Source: Sorex araneus
Lineage: Eukaryota > Chordata > Mammalia > Eulipotyphla > Soricidae
DNA: 64,000 bases
Reading direction: 5' to 3'
Assembly: GCF_027595985.1 (NCBI RefSeq)
Contig: NC_073305.1
Location: 120,312,114 to 120,376,113, forward strand
In this document: positions 1 to 10,790 of the stretch, piece by piece
Numbering within the stretch: the stretch's first letter is position 1
How the letters are laid out: each line of letters starts with the position of its first letter
The notes under the pieces: generated by a model
Told to the model about the DNA's origin: nothing
Database searches by the model: none
Seen by the model: the letters and a program-made list of their open reading frames with translations, nothing else
Made by a program: the position numbers and the translations under genes

Positions 1-106
1 TATTTAAATAATGAAAATTAAAATAAAAGAGAGAGAGTAAGTATTGAGTAGTGGGAATACTTCAATAGAGTAGAATTTTCTTCATCCTAAAAGAAATTCT
101 GATATA

Positions 107-346
107 GGAAAAATAGCACAGCAGGTAGAGCTTGCACGTGGTTGACCTGGTTCGATTCCTCTGTTCCTCTTGGAGAGCCTGGCAAGCTACCGAGAGTATC
201 TCGCCTGCACGGCAGAGCCTAGCAAGCTACCCGTGACATATTCTATATGCCAAAAACAATAACATCAAGTCTCACAATGGAAACATTACTGGTGCCCGCT
301 TGAGCAAATCGATGAGCAACAGGATGACTGTGATACAGTTATAGAG
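107..346 (+). repeat. Type B SINE (tRNA head, RTE-derived tail)
   Basis: A degraded tRNA-like head with an A-box remnant (TAGCACAGCAGG) is followed by a B box (GGTTCGATTCC). The body carries the paired GCAAGCTACC motifs, then the CATATTCTATATGCC palindrome-like segment. The last part (ACTGGTGCCCGCTTGAG, then ATCGATGAGCAA) matches the 3' end of the RTE fragments at 14.2, 40.9 and 46.2 kb. It ends in GATACAGT units, not poly(A). Confidence 0.85.
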
Positions 347-365
347 ATGTGATTCATACAGGAAA

Positions 366-535
366 AGAACAATAATTCAGTGGGTAGGGTGCTTGCTTTG
401 CATGCATATGGGCCAACCTGGGTTTGATTCCCCCAGGCCCCATATAGGCTTGATTTAAAGTGATCCCTGAGAGCAGGACCAGGAGAAAGGCCTGAGCATT
501 GCTGGGCATGACCCAATAAACATAAAAAAGAAAAC
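366..535 (+). repeat. Type A SINE (tRNA head, A-rich tail)
   Basis: The head retains CAGTGGGTAGGG and TTGCTTTGCATG, and the B box is GGTTTGATTCCC. The body has the diagnostic phrases GTGATCCCTGAG and GCCTGAGCATTGC, then an A-rich tail with an AATAAA-like run. It lies about 20 bp downstream of a type B copy in the same orientation. The many substitutions suggest an older insertion. Confidence 0.75.
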
Positions 536-539
536 TGAC

Positions 540-1985
540 TGATACACATGTATGGAGTGCTGGTTTAACAATAAAAAAAAAATTGAAAAATTTTAACAAT
601 TTAGTACTTTGTTTCAAAAATATATTGTTTAAATAGCATAATGGATACCTATTTTAGATATACACATCTCCTTTCTTTTAAATATGTAAAATGTTAAAAG
701 TACGGATTTCTTGTGGTATAATGTCAGATTATTTGCCACTTTATTGCTTTAGGAATTTATCAATGAAATAAATGCACTGCTGTCCATTAACTTTTTGGTT
801 GATTTGTTTTTGCTGTCATTAACACTTAAAATAATAAAAGGTCATCATAAGAGAAATATGTTATTATATATTAATCAATGGACCAAATAGTAAGTACACT
901 TACTTCTTAATAAGCAGTGCTTGTCCTAAAAGATAATTAAAATGTTGATTACTTTTTCTCAGCTGAATTGCAGATAGGCTTATAAAAATGGATATGATAT
1001 TTAATAAATTGGCACATGATTATATGAAGTTGCTATTCTACTCTCAATCCTTTTTAGAAGCTTGGTAAGAAAAGACTATCATAAATCTCAGTGATCCTAG
1101 TCCTTCTCCTTTATGGCACACAATGTCCTTGTAAAATTGTTAACATCTGTTTTTACTGAAAAATGGCAATTCTTTGTGAGTAGCGCCTTCTTCACTAATG
1201 TATATTCAGAATTACAGCAATTCAACCAAATTTCTTAGTAAAGGGCAAATAACAATGTTAAAGGATAAAGAAGACACTTTATACAAGGTAGAAAATTTAT
1301 CCATTTTTATATATGTGTTTATAATTTTAGACACATTGAAATGATGCATTTTCCCCTTTGTGATAGAAATGCTCTTTGTAGATTACTATGAAATTATATC
1401 CAGCATCATATGGTTTCTTTCACTATTTGTTTACGTGTCTGTTTCCCTTAGCTTCCAGATATAATAAAAGAGTCTTGAAGAAGGCCAGTATTTTAAAAGG
1501 AATTTTCAGGATAGAGTCCTATAAACAAAGGTTTATACTTACTAAAGACTTCTGAAACATAAAGCAGTGCAGTCAGAAGGGAACTTGGAGCAAATTACTG
1601 TGAGGATTCACAGCTAGAAATTTGTCTTTCAGGCCTGAGCTTATACAAGCTGAAAGTAAATAATTAGGATAGTGGGGTTAAAGTTTAGAGAGTTAAAAGT
1701 GGAAGGTATTAAGAGTAAAAAGAAAAGAGGAATGGCAGTGACCAGCCGGAATCTTAATCTGTGAAGAAAGAGACTATTACCTGAAAGAATTTCATATTAG
1801 AAGTTTCACAGATACTGATTATCTGAATATATTGAGTAAGTGGTAGACATCAGAAAGTATTTGTTGTATTGAGAACTCTGCTTTTTTTTTTCTAACTTTC
1901 TTCCTGCAATTCCTTTCCAACTTCACATTGTTAGAATCATAAAGATGATTACTAAAGCAATTGATAATTTCAAATAAAGTGTCTT
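540..1985. other. Unique AT-rich DNA, nothing recognised
   Basis: No repeat of the families seen elsewhere in the window, no sustained open frame and no RNA gene is visible here. The stretch is AT-rich with scattered homopolymer runs. I see no splice-flanked coding exon. Confidence 0.5.
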
Positions 1986-1988
1986 GTA

Positions 1989-2096
1989 TGGGACCAGAGA
2001 GATAGTACAGCAGGTGAGGTACTTGCCTTGCACATGGCTGCCTGGGGTTTGAGCCCTACCCTCTGTCTTATTTCTCCAGATCCGCTTCATCCCCCA
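1989..2096 (+). repeat. tRNA-headed SINE, 3' truncated or decayed
   Basis: The head is clear (GGGACCAGAGAGATAGTACA, then TTGCCTTGCACATGG and a B-box-like GGTTTGAGCCC). The downstream body is too changed to assign to type A or B. Confidence 0.65.
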
Positions 2097-2117
2097 AATA
2101 TGTTTCTACGATAAAAT

Positions 2118-2310
2118 AATATGTTTTTTATTGTTTTTCATTTTATTTTGTCTTGGTGTCAAACCCAACTGTATTCAGGGCTTACTTCTTATTGTGTGCT
2201 CAAGGATCACTCCTGGACAACTGAAGGTATCACATGGGGTGCCAGGAATAGAACCTCAGTTTGAAGGGTGCAAGACAAACACCCAACACACTGTACTACC
2301 AGTTCCCAAG
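2118..2310 (-). repeat. Type A SINE, minus strand
   Basis: Reading the minus strand, the element starts near the degraded head at 2300, runs through a body whose complement contains CAGGGCTTACT and GGATCACTCCTGG, and ends in a T-rich stretch at 2122-2155 that is the poly(A) tail. A short open frame over this interval is a by-product of the repeat. Confidence 0.75.
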
Positions 2311-2482
2311 ATGTTTCGTTATCAAGTCAAAATTTCTCTTTTAGATTGTATAACTTAGGCACTTGAAAAAGGAGTGAGCAATAATCCAGTCAGGGTGAGA
2401 TTGAACTGTCAGGAAGGCAGTAAACTGGGTACCACTAGGCCAGAAGGGTTCAGTTATTTATTTATTATTTTTAATGTTTCCA

Positions 2483-2752
2483 GCCGCAAAACATCTTATA
2501 GCCTAATTCTCCCTCTGGGAGAACCTGGCAAGCTACCGAGAGTTTCCTGCCCACATAGGAAAGCCTCGCAAACTCCCCATTGTGTATTCATATGCCAAAA
2601 CAAGTAACAATGCTGGGTCTCATTCCCCTGACCCTGAAAGAGCTTCCAATGCAGCACCATTGGGAAGGGCGAGTAAAGAGAGGCTTCTAAAATCTCAGGG
2701 CTAGGACTAATGGAGATGTTACTGAGACCACTCGAGAAATTCGACAACCAAC

Positions 2753-2806
<54 letters not shown>
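2483..2806 (+). repeat. Type C composite retroposon, 5' truncated, (GAT)n tail
   Basis: The body begins at the TAGCCTAATTCTCCCTC module and includes GCAAGCTACCGAGAG and the CATTCCCCTGACCCTGAAAG module. It then has AGTAAAGAGAGGCTTCTAAA and the RTE-like end ACTGAGACCACTCGAG. The 3' terminus is about 17 GAT units (2754-2805). The tail grows directly out of the RTE-derived terminus (CAACAGGATGAT), so the microsatellite is the element's 3' tail. The upstream type C head seen at 62.9 kb is missing. Confidence 0.8.
2754..2805 (+). repeat. (GAT)n microsatellite, tail of the type C element
   Basis: Uninterrupted GAT trinucleotides. Similar but shorter arrays sit at the ends of the type C copies at 37.8 kb (as ATC on this strand) and 47.3 kb, which supports an origin by tailing during retrotransposition. 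Confidence 0.9.
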
Positions 2807-2808
<2 letters not shown>

Positions 2809-2811
2809 TAA

Positions 2812-2935
2812 TGTTAAAAACTTTTAAGCATCATGATTTACACAGTTCTTCACAATCAGTTATTTCAGTTATTTAATATTCTAACAGCAGTTCCACCACC
2901 AAAGTGTTCTTATCTCCACCAAGGTAGAAAGGTTC
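2812..2935 (-). repeat. L1 3' UTR fragment, minus strand
   Basis: Contains the series also seen at 26.06, 42.24 and 45.65 kb: a TTTACA stretch after a T-rich start, a CAGTT segment, then TTCCACCACCAAAGTG and TCTCCACCA. In the complement these are the A-rich end and the GGTGGTGGA motif of the L1 3' UTR. Short and diverged. Confidence 0.4.
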
Positions 2936-2956
2936 TTTTAAAACTATCTAGTTCCA

Positions 2957-3130
2957 GGGGGTCAGAGCAATAGACCAATATGGGCATCTGCCATGTGTGC
3001 AGCCTACTGGGGTCCATTCCTTATAAGGTTCCTGAGTCATGCTAGGAGTGATCCCTGAGCAAAGAGCTAGGAGTAAGCCCTGGACATCACCAGGTATAAT
3101 GCAAAGCCAAAAATTAAACAAACCAAAAAA
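2957..3130 (+). repeat. Type A SINE
   Basis: Diverged head (GGGGGTCAGAGCAATAGACC), body with GGAGTGATCCCTGAGC and GGAGTAAGCCCTGGAC, and an A-rich tail ending in CAAACCAAAAAA. The A box is weak. Confidence 0.75.
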
Positions 3131-5515
3131 TTCAGTTCCTGTCTAACCTGTTTCTAGGCAGCTCAAGGAAACATATGATTAGGAAGGAGCCATGAGAAAG
3201 ACCTAGATCTTTCTGTAACAAAATCTTATGTCCCTCTATAAAATTCTGTGAAAATCTTGAATTCACATATAAACTAACTATACATAGTGGATTGAAAGTC
3301 AAAACAATCAAAAAGAACATGATTATAGGGTGATATTATTCCCAGGATAAGGCAACAGTGGGTATATTCGAGTGTGTAATCATAGTGAAAGAGATATTTC
3401 TTGAATAGTGAAGACCAAAGGGTGATACGGAAGAACCCAGTCATACAAAATCTGGTTTGTGAGAGAGTGGCCCACAGTCCACACTCCAATTGGAACTCAC
3501 ATAACTTCAAAAGTCAACTCTGCTTAATTCATTTTTACTTGGTCTTCATGGAGTATAAGAGGAATACAAGTATAAAATAAGTATAAAGTAGTAGTTATAA
3601 TTATCACAGGAATAAACCATGTTAATAATCAAAGTAAATTATATGTAACAGAATTAAAGACAATATATTTTAAGGTAAATTGTAATTTTTATCACAAATT
3701 AAAACTCGAACCTTTTTATACCTATCTAGGCAGAATCTATTAATCACAATGTATAGGTTTAGCACTGTGAGCTTAATATTAACATTTCACAGAGTGTGCT
3801 GTGTGGAATGGCTCATTAAGCACAGCTTAATCTATAGGACAGTAAGCTTCTCTAAAGAAATAATTAACTGATCAAGAATCTTGGGGGTGGGGCCAGCGTT
3901 AGGGAGATAGTCACTATCTGTAAAAAAAGAAAGGTAAGTACAATTTTGAAATTATAGTTCTTGGTCTAGAGTAAGATTTGTCTTTTCATCTTCACAAACA
4001 AACACTTTCACTCAATTTTATTACATTTTGGCTTTTGTCCTTGCTAATAACTAATTCTTTTACTGATAGTTTACACTGTTTTAAGTAGATGACTCTTTCA
4101 ACAATCCTGAATATTTAAATTAAAGTTAAAATGTTTTTAAAGTGCATGCACTGCTCCAGGGCTTTAGGCCAATATCCATCAATTGCTTTGCTCTTTCGGT
4201 TGAGTGCGAGTATCATCCATGACAGCTTTCTGTAAATTAGAGATAAAGCCATACTTTGCCTTTCTAACATTTACCATGCAGCTTGATAACTTCTGCATCA
4301 GGGCCAAAAGAAAAGAAACTTTGTTAGATTTACACATCCTCTCTTTCTCATCAATTATCTGCTTCATATTTATATAAAATGTTCTTTTTATTAGGGACCA
4401 GATTAAAGCTAGAAATTGTACTCAGATGCACTCTGCTTTTCATTAAAGGAACATGTGACTTTTTATGAGACAAATGATTTTTTAAACCACTTTTACACAT
4501 AACAAGATTTAGAAATCGAGATATACATCGATTTTATCTTATGGCCTTTGTCCTAGCATTGTGAAGCTATTGAAGCATCTTATCACACTGTATCCCATCC
4601 ATTAGCATAAACCTGTTTGTGCCTTGTAAAAAATACTCTCCAGAAATTCAAGATTATTGTTAGCTTTGCACTTCAATTATTGTTACATTAACAATATTTA
4701 AAATCATTCTTTCTGCTTAAATTTTGCATGTGTTTTTTCCACTATTAATTGGAACCCATTTAATTGCTATGTCTCTGAATTTTTCACACAAGCAGCTTAA
4801 AATAGAACAAATAATTTACATTCTATAAGATAATGACCACTTTTTGCACTTAATATAAAATTTATATTTTTATGACTTTTCCTTTCATATTAACTATATT
4901 TTTTCTAGCTGATTTGGTTTACTTTGTTCTTCCTATTATGGGAGTATTAGTTTCGAGGTGTTGTTTTTATTGACTCTTTTTATGTTTTTCAATACAGATT
5001 AACCAAAAAAAAAGCACTTATTCAGAATGGATTTGGACACTGTGGATTAAATAAATGGTGTAAATCATAAAAGTGAACCAAACATTGCACAAAACATAAT
5101 CAAAATGAAAAATATGACTTCCTATGACCGCTTAGACTAATACAATTTTCTCCTAGATCTGTAAGTCTTGTGGTACAATTTACAAGTGCATGTATGGATT
5201 TGTACAAGCCTTTCTAGTTATACTCCTGAGTCATCAGAGCTATGGTGAACCTGACAGACCCACCGCCACATCCGTTTGTCTTATCACTGAGTGCTCACAG
5301 ACCTTCGAGTAGACTAAAGTCAATCATATATCATAACCATTAGGCATTTTCCATTATGTATAATTTCTCATGTTTAGAAAGTCATACCCACTAGGAGTAC
5401 TGTGAAGTGCAATTTCATCAGACACTGTGCTTCATATGCTTTTATAAAAAGTGCCAATCTTATCAACCAGATTATTTTATCTTTATAGCCTTCACTCTGC
5501 TTATATATCCCAGTC
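3131..5515. other. Unique DNA, possible conserved non-coding block at 4140-5060
   Basis: No shrew-type SINE or L1 is recognisable apart from a possible SINE-head remnant near 3883-3910. The part from about 4140 to 5060 keeps complex sequence with homeodomain-type cores (ATTAATTGG, TTTAATTGC) and SOX-like cores (ATTGTT with AACAAT). That is the texture of many mammalian conserved elements, but conservation cannot be seen from one genome. Confidence 0.3.
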
Positions 5516-5519
5516 ATTA

Positions 5520-5660
5520 GTAAAAAGAAATCTAAACTCCCTTCACAGCTATGGCAGGCTACCGTCCTGCCCTCCTTCCACTCTGGTTCTCACATTTTTG
5601 CATTTTTCTGAGACTTCTAATCATTTATTTCAACTTCATACAACTTCCTGATAGATCTCC
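5520..5660 (+). repeat. Possible L2 fragment
   Basis: The order of motifs (AAATCTAAACTCC, then a GGC-TACC-GTCCTGCCC stretch, then CCTTCCACTCTGG) resembles the plus strand of the ancient mammalian L2 3' region. Match judged by eye, and weak. Confidence 0.3.
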
Positions 5661-7258
5661 CAGGAAAATAACCCCTAGCTTTCTCCTTCAGTTGCACAAT
5701 TAAAAATTTTTAACTACCACACAATGCCTAGGATACTTACCCTTTGTCTTAAAGAAGCATTCTTCCCATTCATGACTAAGAATATGGCAATCCTTGCTAA
5801 AAGAACTATGATAACTGTTCTCATTATGCCAGAAACGTATAATGTCTTTTAAAAGCTCACCCACTATGTGTTTGATGCTTAAAAAATTAAAATTGCTATG
5901 AGAATAGGGGGAACGAGAGATAGAAATTTGTAGAGTTGACTGTATAAAATAATATATGCTGGAGGGATTATTATATAGAATTCCAGACATATAACTAAAG
6001 GTTGGAAAATTAGCTTAATGGAGGAATATGGATATTTGGCTAGAAATGAGATTGTATTTGCAATCTAATTATCATTCTGAAGAACAAAGCTTCAGTTAGT
6101 TATTCGCTTGTTTCTAAATAGGTAGATATATGATATCGAGTGTATACTGTGACAAGGAATATTTATATAGCAACACTGATTTTATTAGTGTTTACTGAAC
6201 ATAAACATAATATGGATTTTCAGAAAGGATAAAAAAAATACTGACCAAATTCTACCACATTTCAGTAGATTCCTTTCATACCTTGAGGTCTGTGAAATTT
6301 GACACTGCTCAGCAAGCAGGCAAAGGCAGTGCGTCAGGAATACCATGTACTGTCCACAGGATACAGAGTCTCAGTGTTACATCCTTGATGGGCAGCTCTC
6401 TGCTAGAGAATTATAGTCCATATATGAATAGATGCCCTTGCCCTTGGTTACTTCTGCTTCATAAATGCAAATACCAATTTAATTAAATGATGAACTCCAA
6501 TGCGCTTCCCCTGAAGAAATTAGCCTCCATTGAAAGAATCTGGATTTGAAACATTGAGAGGAAAACACATCTATTTAGTCTAAGAAGTATTTAGAAGGTC
6601 ATGTTGTCAGAAAATTCTTTGACCGGCTGCGAGACTTTTTCTAATTTGAAACTTTGATGGATCACCCATGCATAGGCAGCAAACCAAATCAGAGATAGGC
6701 TTGATATGATACAGTGGTTTTAAACTATGCTTTAATTTGCAGCTATTTGAACCACTTTCATTTTTTACAGATATTGAAAATTGGAAATGAGTCAAGCAGT
6801 AGCATGTTCCAACATATTGCTCCAAGTGACAGCATATTGCTTCACCATGTATAGTGAGAGTCTGAAAATTAATAACCAAGTAAGAGGCACTTAGCAAAAA
6901 AAAAATCACAAAATAAGAGAGTTGAACAAGCTTTTATTAAAAACTGACTGTTGGAAGGAGGGACAGTATCAAATAGACAGAATCCAAAAATACTGGCAGT
7001 GTCAGTTGCTAATTCTACGGTAGTAGTCAAATCCATAATTTCTCTGGGCCTCAGTTGCTGTATTAGGTAAAAACAAAAAGTCAGATGTTTGTACATAAGT
7101 GTGATTAATGTGAAAATCAAATGAAATAGCATAATTCAAAAAATGTAAGTTCTTTTTATAGTGCCATATTTAGTTGCTTTTGCAACTATTACTACCTGCC
7201 AGTATAATATAGTTTCACAAAAAATATTATTCATATCAAATTTTAACCGTATAAAATT
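5661..7258. other. Unique AT-rich DNA, nothing recognised
   Basis: No mobile element or gene is recognised. Open frames here (up to about 100 codons) lack splice context and resemble no family I know. Confidence 0.45.
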
Positions 7259-7795
7259 GTCACGAATCACGAATCACGAAATCCCGTTAATCACTGATTT
7301 CTCAGCCGGGCTCAGTAACATCTCATTTTGTCCTTTCCCTGAGATCTTAGAAGTCCATTTCAACTCTGCCCTCCCAACAATGTTGCACTGGGGACTCTTC
7401 AGTGTCAGGGGAATGAGATCCAGCTTGTTACTGGATTTTGCATATGAATACAAAATGGGAAGCTTGCAAGGCTGTTCCATGTGGGCAGGAAACTCAGAAG
7501 ATGGCCAGTTTCTCCCAGAGGGAGAAGAAGGCTAAAGATATCGCCTCTGAGAGCTTGCTTTTAAGTATCTGGATGTTGGCCATTGATGGGATTACACACA
7601 CCTGGGTTCCTCTGCTGGTACCTTCATGCATGAGGCCTGTCCTAAAGTGTGGAGAGGATGCCTCCAGCATGGCTGTAGCTAGGTTCCGGTGTTCTTTGGC
7701 TGCTGGGAGCTCTGCTTGGGGTGGAGAGGGAAGCTGGAGCCCATCCGCTCTGATGGGCCCTAGGAAAGACACCCAGGCGTGCGGGCAAGAGACTA
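7259..7795 (-). repeat. Type C composite retroposon, minus strand, single body module
   Basis: On the minus strand the element starts at about 7795 with its own non-tRNA head, shared with the 38.0 and 62.8 kb copies (complement includes GTGTGGAGAGG and GCATGGCTGT). It passes through one body module (complement of GGCCAGTTTCTCCCAGAGGG) and the CCTTTCCCTGAGATCTTAGAAG module, and ends near 7282. Just beyond the end lie three near-repeats of ATCACGA (7259-7281), possibly a variant tail. Open frames of 113-156 codons here are repeat sequence and not genes. Confidence 0.75.
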
Positions 7796-7799
7796 TGTA

Positions 7800-8595
7800 T
7801 ATTAAATACATATTTGGGGTTTTTTTATATTTCAAAATTGAATGTCTAATGAATGTGTTGACTATGATTCCTTTCTACATGGATCTCATACTTGTTAGCA
7901 GAGAATGACATACACAGTTGTAAAAAATATTATGAAAAATAGACACATGTAATGGATGTGTTTATGCCACATTGTAACAATAATCAACTAACTTCTGGAA
8001 TATAAACAATCACTTCACTGGCAACAAATTGGCTAATTTCATGTGTCATTTTGGTAAGGTCATAGGGTATCCAGAAGTTGATGAAAATATTCTGGGTTTC
8101 TCTAGGAGGATGTGTATTGGATGAAATTAATATTTGCTTTATACATCTGAGTAATGCAGATCACACACATTTCGGGTGCACCTCATTTGTTTAGTCAAAA
8201 TCCTGTTTTTGTCTGACTTTCTACTGAATAAGAAGGAAATCCTCTAGTTAATTGTCTCCAGGTTTCATCTGCGACATTGCCTCTTTTTTGATTGCATTCT
8301 AATAGGAAAAGTGGCTATTTATAGATGTACTATAATGCTGGCTCTTTCTGTAGACTTTGAACTTACTAGCCTCATAGCTATACAAGCAGAAATTATTATA
8401 TTCATCATATGCATATGTATTCTATATGTTTAAATATCTTATATACATACACATTATTGGTATTGTTTTCTGAAGAACCTTGATTTGATATGAAGTTTGT
8501 CATAAGCAAAATAGTATGTGGTAGTAGGAATTTGAGAAATGGATGAAGAGTTAAGAAACTTTATAAAGAGAGAAAGAACAAATGAAATAAGAACT
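7800..8595. other. Unique AT-rich DNA, nothing recognised
   Basis: Between the type C element and an ancient repeat. No open frame of note and no recognised family. Confidence 0.45.
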
Positions 8596-8599
8596 GAGT

Positions 8600-9140
8600 T
8601 GTGCAAAAACTCTAAGAACTCAAAGCTCTATGATGACTCAGTTTGGGTCTTCAGGTTTGGATGCCTGAAAAGAGGGTGCAGAGGTAAGAGATGACCTTGG
8701 ATGAGAAAGCATGGAAATGTAGTTGTATGCCATTCAAAAGCATTTGGACTTTAACCTGTAGGAAATAAGCTATCTGAAGGATTTAAACAGAGAAATAAGA
8801 TGATTAAATTTGCATTTTAAAAGATTGCTCTAGCTGTAGTGTCAGGTATGGATTAGAGAGGGTCAAGGCTGCCTGCAGGGAGATTATTGAACCAGTCTAA
8901 ACCAGGATAATGAGGTCTTGCACTAAGTCAGTAGTGGTGGAAATGGAAAGAAGATGGATATAAAAGGTACAAAAGAGATAGAATCAACAGAATTCAATAC
9001 ATGTTTTGGCATTGGGATAAAGAGCAGGGTAGACAAATGAAGCAAGACACCCAGCATTGAGTCTTAAATAACTGGATGAACTGATAATGTAATACAAATG
9101 AAAGAGGAAGTCGGGAAAAAATAGTTATATTTTGAACATG
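8600..9140 (+). repeat. Ancient mammal-wide interspersed repeat, family not named
   Basis: The run of phrases TTTGGACTTTAACCTGTAGG, then AAATAAGATGATTAAATTTG, then GATTGCTCTAGCTG and AATGAGGTCTTGCACTAAG matches an old repeat that I recognise from many mammalian genomes but cannot name with confidence. Non-coding as it stands. Confidence 0.4.
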
Positions 9141-9764
9141 TTGCATTCATAACCCAGAAATTCCAGGAAATAAAAATATCCAGTAGGCAGTTAGTCTATG
9201 GATCAAGAGATATCTTAAAATTTAGGACTAGAATTATAAACATAGGGATTTAGAAAGCTGTATATAAAAATTTTTGGTGTTGTTGAGATCACTTATGAAG
9301 CCCGTAAAAAGTTAAAAAGAAATATTACTGAGAGAACCCTGGAAGGCTTATGAAAAATTAATGCTCTGTTTTCTGGTTAAGGATGTTTCTGGAGTCAGAA
9401 TTAAAGTAGAAGACCCTTTATAAAAGTTCCTCTACAGGAAACTAATGTGTTGAACTTTAACTCTAGTCAGACTTTTTTCTATATAAACGTAGTTTATTGC
9501 TCCTTCGGCATACAGTCATTTACTTTTCAAACCCCATATTAATTATGTCTAGTGTCAGAATTTTAGTTAGATATAAATACTTATGAAAACCTGGTAAAAG
9601 AGAACTGGCATTGATTTTAAATTGATGAATTAAAGATGTTTTCTTTTTCCCTAAGCAGCCCATCTAGAAAATAAAACTACTTTAAAAATGAATTCATGTT
9701 ACATAGAATGTTATTTAAAGTCATTTATAACAACAATAATATGTTGTCCTGTGGTATCATTTCA

Positions 9765-10454
9765 AGTTCTTTCAGGCCCTGCTCTCCACCAAGATGTGAT
9801 CCCGGGGGCTGCACATGTGCAGCCTCACTGCAGCTGCACAAGCTTGATTCCAGAGGCCAGCTAAACTACTTTTGGTACTGGTATCTCCTTGCATAAATGT
9901 CTCCAGACTGAGAACTAAGCCTCGGCCTCATGCCTGCCCAGGAGGGGAAAGGTTTTACTCTCTCGCCTTTTCCTTGCGGGGGGTGGGGGGGAATGGCATG
10001 GCGACTGCCATATTATGAGGACCACTAATGAGAGATACAAGCTTGCAATGGTCCAACTTCTGGAAGAAATTTCCCTGGACTTAGTTGCTTAAATACAGAA
10101 ATCCAAAACTGCGCGGCTGCTATTGTGGCCACACGACCTCATATCTCTTCACAGCAGGTCTGACTCTAGTGGGGAACTCCTAACAATAATAATGAGTTTT
10201 TTGTTGAAATATTGAGTGTAACCAAAGTAAAGAGAAAGTAAAGTGAAATGTATCAGTTACACAGGTGGGGGTGGGTGGGTGGGTTATGGGAGGTATACTG
10301 GGGTTTTTTTGGTGGTGGAATATGTGCACTGGTGAAGGGATAGTTGTTTCAGCATTATATAACTGAGACTTAAGCCTGAAAGCATTGTTATTTTCCACAT
10401 GGTGATTCAATAAAAAATAAATAAAAAATAATAAAAAAAAATAGAGTTCTTTCA
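9765..10454 (+). mobile_element. L1-tailed chimeric retroposon with target-site duplication
   Basis: The element (9775-10444, 670 bp) is flanked by a 10-bp direct repeat AGTTCTTTCA at 9765-9774 and 10445-10454. Its 5' half is relatively GC-rich (GATCCCGGGGGCTGCACATG) and not L1-like. From about 10040 it matches the copy at 52.1 kb (ACTGCG-cGGC-block, then ATCTCTTCA, then AGTAAAGAGAAAG). Its last ~150 bp match the L1 3' UTR (GGTGGTGGAATATG, CACTGGTGAAGGGAT, GTGATTCAATAAA) and end in an A-rich tail. It lacks coding capacity, so L1 presumably mobilised it in trans. Confidence 0.75.
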
Positions 10455-10493
10455 AATGTCATTCCTCATTGTTGCATTATTTTGCCATATGGC

Positions 10494-10790
10494 AGTCCAT
10501 GCAACCTCTTATAGCCTAGTTCTCCCTCTTGGAGAACCTGGCAAGGTACCAAGAGCATCCTGCTCAGATGGCAGAGCCTGGCAAGCTCTCCGTGCCATAT
10601 TCGATATGCCAAATACAGTAACAATGGTGGTCTCATTCCCCTTACCCTGAAAGAGCCTCCAATGTGGCACCACTGGGAAGAACAAGTAAAGAGAGGCTGC
10701 TAAAATTTCAGGGCTAGGACGAATTACTCTAGAACCCACTAGAGTAACTCAATGATCAACAGAATTACAGTGATACAGTGATACAATGAT
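10494..10790 (+). repeat. Type C composite retroposon, 5' truncated
   Basis: Begins around TCTTATAGCCTAGTTCTCC, with GAGAACCTGGCAAGG and GAGCCTGGCAAGCTC, the CCCTTACCCTGAAAGAGCC module and GAGAGGCTGCTAAAA. It ends in ACAGTGATACAGTGATAC repeats. The RTE-like segment before the tail is more changed than in other copies. It lies 40 bp downstream of the L1-tailed chimera. Confidence 0.8.

Noticed and set aside
2754..2805. CRISPR-like or protein-coding Asp/Met repeat
   Set aside because: A trinucleotide microsatellite without spacers, at a retroposon tail in a mammalian genome.
3883..3912. SINE head (GGGGTGGGGCCAGCG then GGGAGATAG)
   Set aside because: Only about 30 bases match and no body follows, too little to call.
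7438..7908. 156-codon open frame on plus
   Set aside because: Lies almost wholly in a type C retroposon on the opposite strand, and no protein family is recognised.
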